Source of the DNA: Algoriphagus sp. NG3
GTDB taxonomy: Bacteria > Bacteroidota > Bacteroidia > Cytophagales > Cyclobacteriaceae
Direction: 5' to 3'
Assembly: GCF_034119865.1 (NCBI RefSeq)
Contig: NZ_CP139421.1
Location: 4,003,001-4,067,000 of the forward strand
DNA length: 64,000 bases
The position numbers and the translations under genes were made by a program. The notes under the pieces are model-generated. The model saw only the letters and a program-made list of their open reading frames with translations. It was not told the DNA's origin and searched no databases. Numbering within the stretch: position 1 is the first letter of the stretch; each line of letters opens with the position of its first letter. This document shows, one piece after another, positions 1 to 8,740 of the stretch.

Positions 1-526
1 TCTAGTGATTGCCAAGAATCCAGCGGCCTACAGGCATTTGGCTATGCAGTTTGAATGCAGAAAAGTAAACAAAGTCTATCATGCAGTGGTGGAAGGGATC
101 AAGGAATTCAGCGATGAGCTGGTAGACCGAAATCTCTTGGCCAACAACAAAGGAATCGCCAAAGTAAGTAAGGATGGCAAGCCGGCGCAGACGGTTTTCA
201 ACACGTTGAAAACTTACTATGCACATACACTGGTTGAGTGCAAGCCCATTACCGGAAGATTGCATCAGATCAGGGTTCATTTGGCTTACCTAAAGTCGCC
301 CATTTGCGGGGACATCTTATATGGAGGAAACCATTTATACCTTTCTTCTATCAAGCGCCGCTTCAATTTAAAAAAAGAGACAGAAGAATTACCGATTATG
401 CAGCGGGTTTCGCTTCATGCTTATTCTATTGGTTTTGAGGGTATAGACGGTGTAGAAATCGCCGTAAATGCGCCTTATCCAAAGGATTTCAAGGTTTTGG
501 TTAACCAGCTGGAAAAAACCAGCTAG
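1..526 (+). CDS. RluA-family pseudouridine synthase, C-terminal part
   Basis: Incomplete at the left edge: the reading frame is open from base 2 (position 1 is the last base of a codon), so the true start and the catalytic Asp motif lie outside the window. About 174 residues are visible. They begin with LVIAKN, which in this family follows the catalytic HRLDxxTSG motif, and include GRLHQIRVHLA, the conserved RluA C-terminal motif. The enzyme isomerises uridine to pseudouridine in structured RNA in the cytoplasm; whether the target is 23S rRNA or tRNA cannot be read from this fragment. It ends 181 bp before rplM, with a separate promoter in between. The family call is firm; the specific paralogue is not. 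Confidence 0.85.
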   Translation, partial: LVIAKNPAAYRHLAMQFECRKVNKVYHAVVEGIKEFSDELVDRNLLANNKGIAKVSKDGKPAQTVFNTLKTYYAHTLVECKPITGRLHQIRVHLAYLKSPICGDILYGGNHLYLSSIKRRFNLKKETEELPIMQRVSLHAYSIGFEGIDGVEIAVNAPYPKDFKVLVNQLEKTS

Positions 527-619
527 TAAATTCAGATCGAAAAAGAGCCAGAAACGACCGGTTTTGATTGGTAGTAAGACGCTAAGCCTGTGAAAATTAG
601 GACTTAGTATTGGAAATAT

Positions 620-651
620 TTTGCATCGAAAACAAAATACTCCTATCTTTG
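620..651 (+). promoter_or_regulatory. Bacteroidota-type promoter for rplM-rpsI-rpsB
   Basis: A -33 element TTTG (620-623) is followed by exactly 20 nt and a perfect -7 element TATCTTTG (644-651). This matches the TTTG / TAnnTTTG consensus of the Bacteroidota primary sigma factor. Transcription would start near 657, giving a leader of about 50 nt before the GTG of rplM. Confidence 0.7.
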
Positions 652-707
652 TGTCCCTTTTTGAGGGTGAAATAAATTTAACAAGCTAAATATTAAACAG
701 TTACACA

Positions 708-1151
708 GTGGATACTTTGAGCTATAAGACCGTATCAGCCAATGCCGCGACTGCAGATAAGCAATGGGTGGTAGTGGATGCCCAAGCAGCAGTTTTGGGT
801 AGATTGGCTAGTGAGGTAGCGAAAATCTTGAGAGGTAAGACGAAGCCAAGCTTCACTCCTCACGCTGATTGTGGTGACAACGTCATCGTGATCAACTCAG
901 ACAAAATCAGACTAACTGGTGACAAGTGGGACTCCAAAGTTTATGTGAGACACACTGGCTATCCAGGCGGACAGCGTATTTCTACGCCAAGACTATTGAA
1001 AGAGAAATCTTCAACAATCTTGATCGAGAAAGCTGTACGAGGCATGTTGCCTAAAAACAGATTAGGAAGAAAATTATACGGCAACCTGTACGTGTATGAA
1101 GGATCTGAGCATCCACATGCGGCACAGCAGCCTAAAGCCATCACTCTTTAA
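708..1151 (+). CDS. rplM: 50S ribosomal protein L13
   Basis: 147 aa, the normal length for bacterial L13 (uL13), an early assembly protein of the large subunit that binds 23S rRNA. The sequence carries the typical WVVVDAQ N-terminal strand, the LGRLASEVAKILRGK segment and the GMLPKNRLGR motif. The start is a GTG codon; the phylum-typical N-terminus (MDTLSYKTVSA) fits it. It is first in a run with rpsI 9 nt downstream and rpsB after that, the usual order in Bacteroidota. A strong promoter lies about 60 nt upstream. Confidence 0.97.
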   Translation: MDTLSYKTVSANAATADKQWVVVDAQAAVLGRLASEVAKILRGKTKPSFTPHADCGDNVIVINSDKIRLTGDKWDSKVYVRHTGYPGGQRISTPRLLKEKSSTILIEKAVRGMLPKNRLGRKLYGNLYVYEGSEHPHAAQQPKAITL

Positions 1152-1160
1152 TCGTCTATT

Positions 1161-1547
1161 ATGGAAATGATCAACAAAATCGGTAGAAGAAAAACCTCTG
1201 TAGCCAGAATTTACATGGCTCCAGGAAAAGGCGAAATCTCCGTAAACAACAGATCTCTGGAAGTTTACTTCCCATTTGATCTTCACCAGATCGTAGTGAA
1301 GCAGCCACTTGCCCTAGTAGGCGTGGAAGGCAACTACGACATCCAGATCAATGTAGACGGAGGAGGAATCAAAGGTCAGGCAGAGGCAGCCCGTATGGCT
1401 ATCTCCCGAGCTTTGTGCGAATTCGACGCAGAACACAGACCTGCATTGAAAAAAGAAGGTTTCCTTACCCGTGACCCTAGAATGGTAGAACGTAAGAAGC
1501 CAGGACGTAGAAAAGCAAGAAGAAAATTCCAGTTCTCAAAACGTTAA
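1161..1547 (+). CDS. rpsI: 30S ribosomal protein S9
   Basis: 128 aa, standard length for S9 (uS9). The C-terminus is the diagnostic basic tail ending QFSKR, which reaches the tRNA anticodon stem in the ribosomal P site. The IGRRKTSVARIY start and GGGIKGQAEAARMAISRAL core are canonical. It begins 9 nt after rplM and is surely co-transcribed with it. A 33-nt gap leads to rpsB. Confidence 0.97.
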   Translation: MEMINKIGRRKTSVARIYMAPGKGEISVNNRSLEVYFPFDLHQIVVKQPLALVGVEGNYDIQINVDGGGIKGQAEAARMAISRALCEFDAEHRPALKKEGFLTRDPRMVERKKPGRRKARRKFQFSKR

Positions 1548-1580
1548 TCTGGATTTACTTCAGAATATACAAATTATATT

Positions 1581-2342
1581 ATGGCCAAATTAGAATATAA
1601 AGACTTACTAGATGCTGGTGTCCACTTCGGACACTTGACGAGAAAGTGGGATCCGAGAATGGCTCCATACATTTTCATGGAGAAAAATGGTATCCACATC
1701 ATCGATCTAAACAAAACGCTTGCTAGCCTCGACGAAGCATCTAATGCTATCAAGCAAATCGTACGCTCCGGCAAAAAAGTGATGTTCGTTGCTACCAAAA
1801 AGCAAGCGAAAGATCTTGTAGCAACTGAAGCGAAAAGACTTAACATGCCTTACGTAACCGAAAGATGGTTAGGTGGTATGTTGACCAACTTCGCTACTAT
1901 CCGTAAATCATTGAAGAAAATGTCCGGTTTGGACAAATTGATGAAAGAGGAAGCTTACAAGAACCTTGCGAAAAAGGAACGTTTGATGGTTTCCCGTCAG
2001 AAAGATAAAATGGAAGATGTGCTAGGCGGTATCGCTGACCTGAGTAGACTCCCAGCAGCGCTTTTTGTAGTGGACATCAAAAGAGAACACATCGCAATTG
2101 CCGAAGCTAAAAAGCTTGGTATCCCTGTTTTCGCATTGGTAGATACGAACTCTAACCCGAACGAGGTTGATTTCGCAATCCCTGCCAATGACGATGCTTT
2201 CAAGTCCGTTTCTTTACTAGTTAAAGCGTTCGGCGCAGCAATCGAAGAAGGTCTTTCAGAGCGTAAGAAAGACAAAGAAGAGGCTAAACTTTCTGAAGAG
2301 GAAGAAGCTAAGAAAGCTGTGGACGCCGAAACAAAAGAATAA
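1581..2342 (+). CDS. rpsB: 30S ribosomal protein S2
   Basis: 253 aa. S2 (uS2) is bound late on the 30S head-body junction and is needed to recruit S1 where S1 exists. The motifs [38 protein letters not shown] and [12 protein letters not shown] are all present. The last roughly 30 residues form a Lys/Glu-rich charged tail, common in this phylum. A good intrinsic terminator follows directly, so tsf is separated from rpsB by a 209-nt gap, unlike the tight rpsB-tsf pairing of many bacteria. Confidence 0.97.
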   Translation: MAKLEYKDLLDAGVHFGHLTRKWDPRMAPYIFMEKNGIHIIDLNKTLASLDEASNAIKQIVRSGKKVMFVATKKQAKDLVATEAKRLNMPYVTERWLGGMLTNFATIRKSLKKMSGLDKLMKEEAYKNLAKKERLMVSRQKDKMEDVLGGIADLSRLPAALFVVDIKREHIAIAEAKKLGIPVFALVDTNSNPNEVDFAIPANDDAFKSVSLLVKAFGAAIEEGLSERKKDKEEAKLSEEEEAKKAVDAETKE

Positions 2343-2367
2343 TCCACAACTTGATTTGAAATAAATT

Positions 2368-2409
2368 AAAAATTGAACATCAGGTTTCGGCCTATGTTCA
2401 ATTTTTTTG
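2368..2409 (+). terminator. Intrinsic terminator after rpsB
   Basis: A 13-bp perfect stem (AAAAATTGAACAT at 2368-2380 with ATGTTCAATTTTT at 2394-2406), extended inward by AGG/CCT, runs into a T-rich tract. It probably ends or attenuates the rplM-rpsI-rpsB transcript before tsf. Confidence 0.8.
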
Positions 2410-2471
2410 TTTTAGCTGCATTTGTCCTTTGAGGTTTCCCCTTAATGAAAATGCTACTAATTATAAAACAC

Positions 2472-2511
2472 AAAACCTCGAAGGTCTTCCTATTGAACTT
2501 CGAAGTTTTTT
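2472..2511 (+). terminator. Second hairpin before tsf
   Basis: AAAACCTCGAAG (2472-2483) pairs with CTTCGAAGTTTT (2499-2510) with one C-A mismatch and is followed by Ts. It lies about 40 nt before the tsf start, so it may be a second terminator or attenuator. No clear promoter is visible between it and tsf. Confidence 0.45.
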
Positions 2512-2551
2512 AGACAAAACATAATCCGTTTAATTTTAAACTGACAATACA

Positions 2552-3382
2552 ATGGCAATTACTGCACAAGAAGTAAACAAACTGAGACAAATGACCGGTG
2601 CCGGTATGATGGATTGCAAAAAAGCGCTAACCGAATCAGAAGGCGATTTTGACAAAGCTGTGGACATCCTCAGAAAGAAAGGTCAAAAAGTATCTGCTTC
2701 CAGAGCTGACCGTGAGACTAAAGAAGGTGTGGCTGTAACTAAAGTAACAGAAAACGGAGCCAAAGGCACATTGCTTACTTTGACCTGCGAAACTGACTTC
2801 GTAGCCAAGAATGAAGAATTCGGTGCATTTGCCAATACCCTACTTGATCTTGCTGTAGAAAACAACGCAACTTCTGTTGAGGAAATTCTTGCTCTGCCTT
2901 TCGAAAACATCACAGTAGCTGAGAAAATAACAGAAATGACCGGTAAAATCGGTGAGAAACTTGAAATCTCCCACTATGAAGTGATCTCTGCCGAAGCGGT
3001 AGTGCCTTATATCCACTCTAACGGAAAATTAGGTGTATTGGTAGGACTCACCAACACAAACGGAACAGATGTGGAAGAAGCTGGAAAAGACGTAGCTATG
3101 CAAATTGCTGCGATGAATCCAGTTGCTTTGGATAAAGATGGAGTGGATTCTTCTGTAGTAGAAAGAGAAATCGAAGTAGGTAAAGAGCAAGCTAGAGCTG
3201 AAGGCAAGCCTGAAGAAATGCTTGAAAAAATCGCTTTGGGCAAACTGAACAAGTTCTACAAAGAGAATACGCTATTGAGCCAGATTTTCGTAAAAGACAG
3301 CAGCAAGTCTATTGCCCAGTACCTTGACTCTGTAAGCAAAGGAATGACTGTATCTGCATTCAAAAGAGTATCTATCGGTTAA
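2552..3382 (+). CDS. tsf: Translation elongation factor Ts
   Basis: 276 aa, normal length. EF-Ts is the guanine nucleotide exchange factor for EF-Tu. The N-terminal UBA-like domain (about residues 1-40) contains LRQMTGAGMMDCKKAL, and the core has the diagnostic ETDFVAKNEEF motif near residue 80. It is cytoplasmic and essential. It sits downstream of rpsB as expected but is separated from it by two hairpins, and is closed by a strong terminator. Its own promoter was not identified. Confidence 0.97.
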   Translation: MAITAQEVNKLRQMTGAGMMDCKKALTESEGDFDKAVDILRKKGQKVSASRADRETKEGVAVTKVTENGAKGTLLTLTCETDFVAKNEEFGAFANTLLDLAVENNATSVEEILALPFENITVAEKITEMTGKIGEKLEISHYEVISAEAVVPYIHSNGKLGVLVGLTNTNGTDVEEAGKDVAMQIAAMNPVALDKDGVDSSVVEREIEVGKEQARAEGKPEEMLEKIALGKLNKFYKENTLLSQIFVKDSSKSIAQYLDSVSKGMTVSAFKRVSIG

Positions 3383-3405
3383 TCCGGATTAGATTCCAAA
3401 TTATA

Positions 3406-3442
3406 AAAAAACCTCTTCAATTGATTTTGAAGAGGTTTTTTG
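3406..3442 (+). terminator. Intrinsic terminator after tsf
   Basis: A 15-bp perfect stem (3406-3420 with 3427-3441) encloses a 6-nt loop and has an A-run on the 5' side and a T-run on the 3' side, so it can work in both directions. Confidence 0.85.
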
Positions 3443-3624
3443 GTTTCAGTGATCAGGGCCGGATAAAAAATATCAAGGTTTTCATACCTAAGAAACTCAT
3501 CACTAAAGAAAAGTCATACAAAAGCTCATTCCCCTTAATAGAAACAAAACTTAACCGCTTAAATCCAAAAGCAATTAATTAAAATATCTTAGATTTTGCT
3601 CCTGAAACCCACACCCCTAATTTT

Positions 3625-5202
3625 ATGAAAACTATTCTTTCTGTTATTATAATACTGTTTGCCTCGATCTCTTTAGGCTTTGGCCAAAACTGGGATTGGG
3701 GAGGCCCTATTGATCCACTTCAAGAAAAATTTGAAGTAGAACATTACCGCTTGGAACTAGAGCTTTATCCAGAAAGCAAATCAATCAAAGGCAAAAGCAC
3801 AGTTACTTTTGCGTCCGCTAACAAGCTGGATACCCTTCGACTAGACCTAATCGATGAATATAAAGTAACAAAAGTGCAAATCAATGGAGAAGAAGTTGCG
3901 TATTCCCATAAAAATGACCTCCTAGATATTCTAGTTAGTAATTGCTCTTGTGATGCAGTGCACATTTTCTATGAAGGCAAAACCCCAATTGCTATTAACC
4001 CACCATGGGAAGGCGGTTTTACCTGGGAAAAAGATCAACTAGGAAATGATTGGATGGGGCTTTCATCTCAGGGAGAAGGTGCCAAGATATTCGTGCCTGC
4101 ACTGGATCACCCTTCTTCAGAAGCTTCACAAGGCGTAGACCTGTTAATTACCGTTCCCAAACCTTACTTCGCAGCAGCTAATGGCCGCCTTGATCAGATC
4201 AAACAAGAGGACGAAAAGCTGACTTATTATTGGACTACGGATTACCCGATTAACAATTATGGAATCAATTTTACCATGGGTATTTTTCATGAAGAAGAGA
4301 AAAACTTTACCTCTGTTTCCGGTGACCAAATCCCAATGCATGTCTGGGTATTACAGGAAAACAAAGCCAAGGCAAAAGATATTTTAGAAGTGCTAAATGT
4401 TTCCACCCAAACTCACGAGAAATATTTCGGAGCATACCCTTGGCCAAAAGATAAGATTGCAATCGTGGAGACTCCCTATCTCGGCATGGAACATCAGACT
4501 ATCAATGCGTATGGCAATAACTATAGATTCGTAAAAATGGGCTCTGTCAACTATGATAATTTATTACACCATGAATTGGGTCATGAATGGTTCGGAAATA
4601 AGGTATCCGTGGGTGACTGGGCAGATTTCTGGATTCACGAGGGCATTACAGCATACGGAGACTGGCTGTTTTATCTGGAGCATGGCGGAGAAGAAGCTTA
4701 TTTAAAAAAAGCTGAGAATACACTAAAGCAGATCTCACATTCCAAGCCAGTAGCCAGTCCTGTAAACAGTACCGAAGAGGAAGCCTATCACTCGGAAATT
4801 TATACAAAAGGGGCTTTCATAATGCATTCCTTACGCTGGATTTTAGGTGATGATGTCTTCTTTCCGATGCTGAAAGCTTTTGCGAATGACCCTAAATTTA
4901 CCTATGAAAATCAAGTGACCACCCGAGATTTTATTGACTTTGTCAAAGCATATTCCGGAGAGGATTTGGAAGGATTTTTTCAGTTATACCTTTACTCTAC
5001 TGATATTCCAGAGGTGAAAATCTCGAAAAAAGGAAAAAAGGGCTTTGAAGTTTCACTCCAAGGAATTGATTTCCAACTACCAGTCGATCTGAAAACTGAA
5101 AAGGGAATAGAAACAGTGAAGCTAGGGAAACAACCACTGTTGATAAATAGCACCAGCGAGCCAATTGTAGATCCCAGGGGTTGGTTAATGCTAAAAAAAT
5201 AA
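3625..5202 (+). CDS. Secreted M1-family metallopeptidase (aminopeptidase)
   Basis: 525 aa with a signal peptide at residues 1-20 (hydrophobic core, ending GFGQ). The zinc site is complete: HELGH at residues 316-320 and the third ligand Glu339 in WIHEG, the HExxH-x18-E pattern of gluzincins. LGMEHQ about 30 residues before it replaces the GxMEN exopeptidase motif, as in a known subgroup of the family. The N-terminal beta domain precedes the catalytic domain. M1 enzymes remove N-terminal residues from peptides; this one should act in the periplasm or outside the cell, feeding peptide uptake. It stands alone between terminators. Substrate specificity is unknown. Confidence 0.88.
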   Translation: MKTILSVIIILFASISLGFGQNWDWGGPIDPLQEKFEVEHYRLELELYPESKSIKGKSTVTFASANKLDTLRLDLIDEYKVTKVQINGEEVAYSHKNDLLDILVSNCSCDAVHIFYEGKTPIAINPPWEGGFTWEKDQLGNDWMGLSSQGEGAKIFVPALDHPSSEASQGVDLLITVPKPYFAAANGRLDQIKQEDEKLTYYWTTDYPINNYGINFTMGIFHEEEKNFTSVSGDQIPMHVWVLQENKAKAKDILEVLNVSTQTHEKYFGAYPWPKDKIAIVETPYLGMEHQTINAYGNNYRFVKMGSVNYDNLLHHELGHEWFGNKVSVGDWADFWIHEGITAYGDWLFYLEHGGEEAYLKKAENTLKQISHSKPVASPVNSTEEEAYHSEIYTKGAFIMHSLRWILGDDVFFPMLKAFANDPKFTYENQVTTRDFIDFVKAYSGEDLEGFFQLYLYSTDIPEVKISKKGKKGFEVSLQGIDFQLPVDLKTEKGIETVKLGKQPLLINSTSEPIVDPRGWLMLKK

Positions 5203-5244
5203 TCCTTTAGCTAGATAAGCTGAAAAGGATTGTCCCCCATCAAA

Positions 5245-5277
5245 AAACCTCCTCACTAAGTGTGAAGAGGTTTCTTT
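5245..5277 (+). terminator. Intrinsic terminator after the M1 peptidase gene
   Basis: AAACCTCCTCAC (5245-5256) pairs with GTGAAGAGGTTT (5262-5273) with one mismatch, followed by CTTTT. A second hairpin without a T-tract lies in the gap to thiL: TCACCC-GTC (5362-5370) with GAC-T-GGGTGA (5382-5391). Confidence 0.7.
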
Positions 5278-5437
5278 TAAAGTATTTATTTTGCCTTTGA
5301 ACGAGTAATAAGCCCAAGCGACTTAAATAGATGGTAAACACTCGCATTACCGGTACTTCGGTCACCCGTCATCGGCCCTCTGACTGGGTGAGCAATGAAA
5401 TTTAGGCTAATGATATAATCGCGGATATTTATTTCAA

Positions 5438-6466
5438 TCAGAAATGCTTCCAGCCCTGAGCTTTGATCTGTACGGCAGTCCCACTTTTGGTCACTAAGAA
5501 CTTCCCTTCTTCAGCTTTAGTGATATGTCCGATAAAGTGGATATCCGGATGCTTCTCCAGCTTCGCAAAGTCCTTCTGATCAATCGTGAACAGCAATTCA
5601 TAATCCTCTCCCCCATTCATTACGCAAGTGATCGGATCAAGATTCAATTCTACAGCTGTATCGAAAGTCTGCTTATCAATTGGCAACTTATCTTCATAGA
5701 TCGTCGCTCCTACTCCTGATGCTTTGCAGATATGGAAAATCTCTGAAGCAAGCCCATCGGATATATCCATCATGCTGGTAGGCACTACTTCCAGTTCCCG
5801 CAGCTCGTGAACAATATCCACCCTCGCATCCGGTTTAAGCTGACGGCCTGTCACAATAGTATATTTCCCTAAATCCGGCTTCATGTCCGGATTGGCCATA
5901 AAAACCTCTTTCTCCCGCTCCAAGATCTGTAAGCCAACCAAAGCTGCACCCAAATCACCTGTCACGCACAAAATATCATTCTCTTTAGCACCTGATCTAT
6001 AGGACACCTGCTCAGGTTTAGCTTCACCAATGGCCGTCACAGAGATCACCAGACCACTTCTGGATGCCGTAGTGTCTCCGCCGATCAAATCCACTCCGTA
6101 GTGCTCACATGCGGCATGGATCCCTTCATATAACGCATCAACCGCCTCTACAGAAAACCTGTTGGAAAGTGCTATGCTAACCGTAATCTGTTTAGGAATG
6201 GCATTCATAGCTGCCACATCAGAGACGTTCACCGCCACAGCCTTGAACCCCAAGTGAGGCAAAGGCGCATATGATAAGTCGAAATGCACTCCCTCTAGAA
6301 GCATATCAGTAGTAACAACCTTGACCATATCACCTGCTTCCAGCACTGCAGCATCGTCCCCTATACCTTTCAGTGTGCTGGGATTTTTAATTACTACTTT
6401 TTCATTCAGATGGTCGATCAAACCGAACTCACCCAAATCGCTTATTTCTGTTCTCTTTTCTGACAT
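5438..6466 (-). CDS. thiL: Thiamine-monophosphate kinase
   Basis: 342 aa from the ATG at 6466. ThiL phosphorylates thiamine monophosphate to thiamine diphosphate, the last step of the pathway whose other genes lie at 32.4-39.2 kb. The sequence shows IGDDAAVL, VVTTDMLLEGVHFD, AVNVSDVAAMNA, LIGGDTTAS and MMDISDGLASE, the Asp-rich metal/ATP-binding motifs of the PurM-like kinase fold. An earlier in-frame start at 6499 would add 11 unconserved residues (MRRCVAARKNT) and is less likely. The gene is monocistronic here, convergent with the M1 peptidase gene and far from the riboswitch-led thi operon. No riboswitch is visible upstream. Confidence 0.93.
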   Translation of the reverse strand: MSEKRTEISDLGEFGLIDHLNEKVVIKNPSTLKGIGDDAAVLEAGDMVKVVTTDMLLEGVHFDLSYAPLPHLGFKAVAVNVSDVAAMNAIPKQITVSIALSNRFSVEAVDALYEGIHAACEHYGVDLIGGDTTASRSGLVISVTAIGEAKPEQVSYRSGAKENDILCVTGDLGAALVGLQILEREKEVFMANPDMKPDLGKYTIVTGRQLKPDARVDIVHELRELEVVPTSMMDISDGLASEIFHICKASGVGATIYEDKLPIDKQTFDTAVELNLDPITCVMNGGEDYELLFTIDQKDFAKLEKHPDIHFIGHITKAEEGKFLVTKSGTAVQIKAQGWKHF

Positions 6467-6719
6467 AGTATTTTTTCTCGCGGCGACGCAGCGGCGCAAC
6501 AGTTTTAACTCATTTATTCTTTTGGCACTTCATGATAATTTTGATTTACGAAGTACGATTTACGAGATGCACAGTAGAGTTGATGTCATTTACAAACTTT
6601 ACCACTTTTCAACCTTGCCACACTTAAGCAGCTTAAGGAGGGAATTTTCCAATCTTCCAATCTTTCAATTATGAATAATGAAGTACTCCAAACTTTACAA
6701 CCTTACCACCTCAAACTTC
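6467..6719. other. Gene-free spacer between thiL and the epimerase gene
   Basis: 253 nt, AT-rich, without a coding frame I would defend. It contains near-repeated short words (TACGAAGTACGATTTACGAG around 6547; AATCTTCCAATCTTTCAA around 6650), suggesting eroded repeat sequence. Confidence 0.4.
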
Positions 6720-7121
6720 TCAACCCACCTCCTGACACAACTCAATCAAAACACCATTCGTGCTCCTAGGATGCAAAAATACCACTAATTTATTGTCTGC
6801 CCCAAGTTTGGGCGTTTCATTCAGGATTTCGAAGCCTTCAGCCTTCAGACGTTGAACTTCCGCATGGATATCCTCCACATCAAATGCGATATGATGGATA
6901 CCCTCAGATTTACGCTCCAGATATTTAGCAATAGCACTTGATCCATCAGTTGCCTGCAGCAACTCTACTTTTGTCTCCCCTACCTGAAAAAAGGAAGTTG
7001 CTACTTTTTCCCCGTCAACTTCCTCTGTTTTAAAATGCTTTTTTCCAAGCAACTTTTCGAAAAGCAGATTTGAACTTTCCAGATCCTTCACAGCGATGCC
7101 GATATGCTCGATTTTCCTCAT
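6720..7121 (-). CDS. mce: Methylmalonyl-CoA epimerase (VOC superfamily)
   Basis: 133 aa from the ATG at 7121, the normal length. Two betaalphabetabetabeta VOC modules are visible: HIGIAVKDLE at the N-terminus and IHHIAFDVEDI in the middle, whose histidines are metal ligands, with a late Glu (LIELCQE) completing the site. The enzyme interconverts (R)- and (S)-methylmalonyl-CoA, linking propionyl-CoA carboxylation to methylmalonyl-CoA mutase and succinyl-CoA. The longer frame to 7178 adds 19 unconserved residues. The acyl-CoA carboxylase beta subunit at 30.5 kb may act in the same pathway, but the two are not neighbours. Confidence 0.88.
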   Translation of the reverse strand: MRKIEHIGIAVKDLESSNLLFEKLLGKKHFKTEEVDGEKVATSFFQVGETKVELLQATDGSSAIAKYLERKSEGIHHIAFDVEDIHAEVQRLKAEGFEILNETPKLGADNKLVVFLHPRSTNGVLIELCQEVG

Positions 7122-7133
7122 AGTTAAAATTGC

Positions 7134-7141
7134 TATATTTG
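7134..7141 (+). promoter_or_regulatory. Possible -7 element for the A-type carrier gene
   Basis: TATATTTG matches TAnnTTTG and lies about 70 nt before the start at 7212. No matching -33 element is seen, so this is only suggestive. Confidence 0.3.
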
Positions 7142-7211
7142 TAATGAATCTTTTTGGGGTAACGGCTGTTTTCCCCATACTTCAACTTAAGACAAAGTAA
7201 TAAATAAAGAT

Positions 7212-7538
7212 ATGATAATCGTTTCTGACAAAGCCAAAGAGCGCATCCTACAGCTCAAAAAAGAGGAAGGACGCGCAGAAAATGAAAATATACGTGTTTC
7301 CGTGAAAGGCGGCGGATGCTCAGGACTCATGTATGATTTGGGTTTTGATGGCGCTCAGGTGGAAACCGATCACGTGTTTGAAGATAAGGGAGTAAAAATC
7401 CTTGTTGACAGAAAAAGCTTGCTTTACCTAGCCGGGACTACGTTGGAATTCACAGATGGCCTAAATGGCAAAGGTTTCCAATTTGTGAATCCGAATGCCA
7501 GCAGAACCTGCGGATGTGGAGAGAGCTTCTCGGTATAA
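7212..7538 (+). CDS. A-type iron-sulfur cluster carrier (IscA/SufA/ErpA family)
   Basis: 108 aa. The three cluster-ligand cysteines are present: Cys36 in GGGCSG and the CGC pair Cys100/Cys102 near the C-terminus (TCGCGESF). A-type carriers accept Fe-S clusters from the assembly scaffold and pass them to apo-proteins in the cytoplasm. No other suf/isc gene is adjacent. A paralogue at 23823-24137 lacks the C-terminal cysteines, so this copy is the one with a complete site. Whether it is the IscA-, SufA- or ErpA-like member cannot be told from sequence alone. A strong terminator follows. Confidence 0.92.
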   Translation: MIIVSDKAKERILQLKKEEGRAENENIRVSVKGGGCSGLMYDLGFDGAQVETDHVFEDKGVKILVDRKSLLYLAGTTLEFTDGLNGKGFQFVNPNASRTCGCGESFSV

Positions 7539-7562
7539 GTCTAATTACCTGACGATTCTTAG

Positions 7563-7590
7563 AAGGCAGCCTCTCCGGTTGCCTTTTTTT
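7563..7590 (+). terminator. Intrinsic terminator after the A-type carrier gene
   Basis: AAGGCAGCC (7563-7571) pairs with GGTTGCCTT (7577-7585) through nine pairs including one G-T wobble, with a 5-nt loop and a T-run to 7590. Confidence 0.85.
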
Positions 7591-7613
7591 AGTGCATTTT
7601 TCGTGTCAATCCT

Positions 7614-7621
7614 TACCTTTG
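7614..7621 (+). promoter_or_regulatory. Possible -7 element for gcvT-comB
   Basis: TACCTTTG fits TAnnTTTG, 25 nt before the gcvT ATG and just downstream of a terminator, where a promoter is needed. The -33 position has no TTTG. Confidence 0.4.
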
Positions 7622-7645
7622 CCCACTGGAAATTTAACCCAAATT

Positions 7646-8740
7646 ATGGAAGAGCTAATCAAAAAAATCCAACTCAACGACTTGCACGTTGCCCTTGGCG
7701 GCAAAATGGTGCCTTTTGCAGGCTATAACATGCCTGTACGCTACAGTTCAGACAATGAAGAGCATCTCTGTGTAAGAAATGGCGTTGGCGTTTTTGACGT
7801 ATCCCATATGGGAGAATTCATGATAGAAGGACCAGAAGCTCTAAATCTTATCCAAAAAATAACTTCAAACGATGCCTCCAAAATTGTCAATGGACAGGCG
7901 CAATACTCTTGTTTTCCTAATGAAACCGGCGGAATTGTAGATGATTTGATTGTATATAAGTTTGATGACGAGAAATACATGCTCGTGGTCAATGCTTCCA
8001 ATATTGAAAAAGACTGGGCTTGGGTGAATCAGCACAATACCATGGGCGCTAAGCTCACCAATATCTCAGATGATATCTCACTTTTTGCAATCCAAGGGCC
8101 AAAAGCAATTGAGGCAGTACAGGCATTGACTCCTGTAAATCTTTCTGAAGTGAAATTCTATCACTTTACCGTGGGAGAATTTGCGGGCGTTCAGGACGTG
8201 ATCATTTCCGGGACAGGGTACACCGGTGCAGGGGGATTTGAGATCTATGTGAAAAATGAAGATGCTGAACATGTTTGGAATGCTGTTTTCGAAGCCGGAA
8301 AAGATTTTGACATCAAGCCTATCGGTCTAGGTGCCAGAGACACGCTCCGTATGGAGATGGGCTACTGCCTCTATGGGAATGACATCACCGACACCACATG
8401 TCCAATCGAAGCCGGGCTGGGCTGGATCACCAAATTCACCAAAGACTTCACCAATTCAGAAGCCTTAAAAGCCAAAAAGGAAGCAGGAGTTCCCAGGAAA
8501 TTAGTCGGTTTCGTGATGCAGGAAAGAGGCATTCCCAGAGGTCACTACAAGATCGTAGATGCTGAAGGCATTGAAATCGGTGAAGTGACTTCCGGCACAC
8601 AATCTCCAAGCATGGGAGTAGGGATAGGTTTGGGTTATGTCGAAACAGAATACAGCAAGGTGGGAACGGAGATTTTCATCCAAGTGAGAAACAAGAATCT
8701 TAAAGCTCAAGTGGAAAAACTTCCACTTCTCAAAGCATAA
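7646..8740 (+). CDS. gcvT: Aminomethyltransferase, glycine cleavage T protein
   Basis: 364 aa from the ATG at 7646, the family's normal size; the frame opens earlier (7592), but the extra 18 residues overlap a promoter and terminator and are not conserved. GcvT transfers the aminomethyl carbon from lipoylated GcvH to tetrahydrofolate, releasing ammonia. Conserved parts include [27 protein letters not shown] and the [12 protein letters not shown] stretch before [13 protein letters not shown]. The other glycine cleavage genes are not nearby. The stop overlaps the start of the ComB-like gene in TAATG, so the two are translationally coupled. Confidence 0.94.
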   Translation: MEELIKKIQLNDLHVALGGKMVPFAGYNMPVRYSSDNEEHLCVRNGVGVFDVSHMGEFMIEGPEALNLIQKITSNDASKIVNGQAQYSCFPNETGGIVDDLIVYKFDDEKYMLVVNASNIEKDWAWVNQHNTMGAKLTNISDDISLFAIQGPKAIEAVQALTPVNLSEVKFYHFTVGEFAGVQDVIISGTGYTGAGGFEIYVKNEDAEHVWNAVFEAGKDFDIKPIGLGARDTLRMEMGYCLYGNDITDTTCPIEAGLGWITKFTKDFTNSEALKAKKEAGVPRKLVGFVMQERGIPRGHYKIVDAEGIEIGEVTSGTQSPSMGVGIGLGYVETEYSKVGTEIFIQVRNKNLKAQVEKLPLLKA

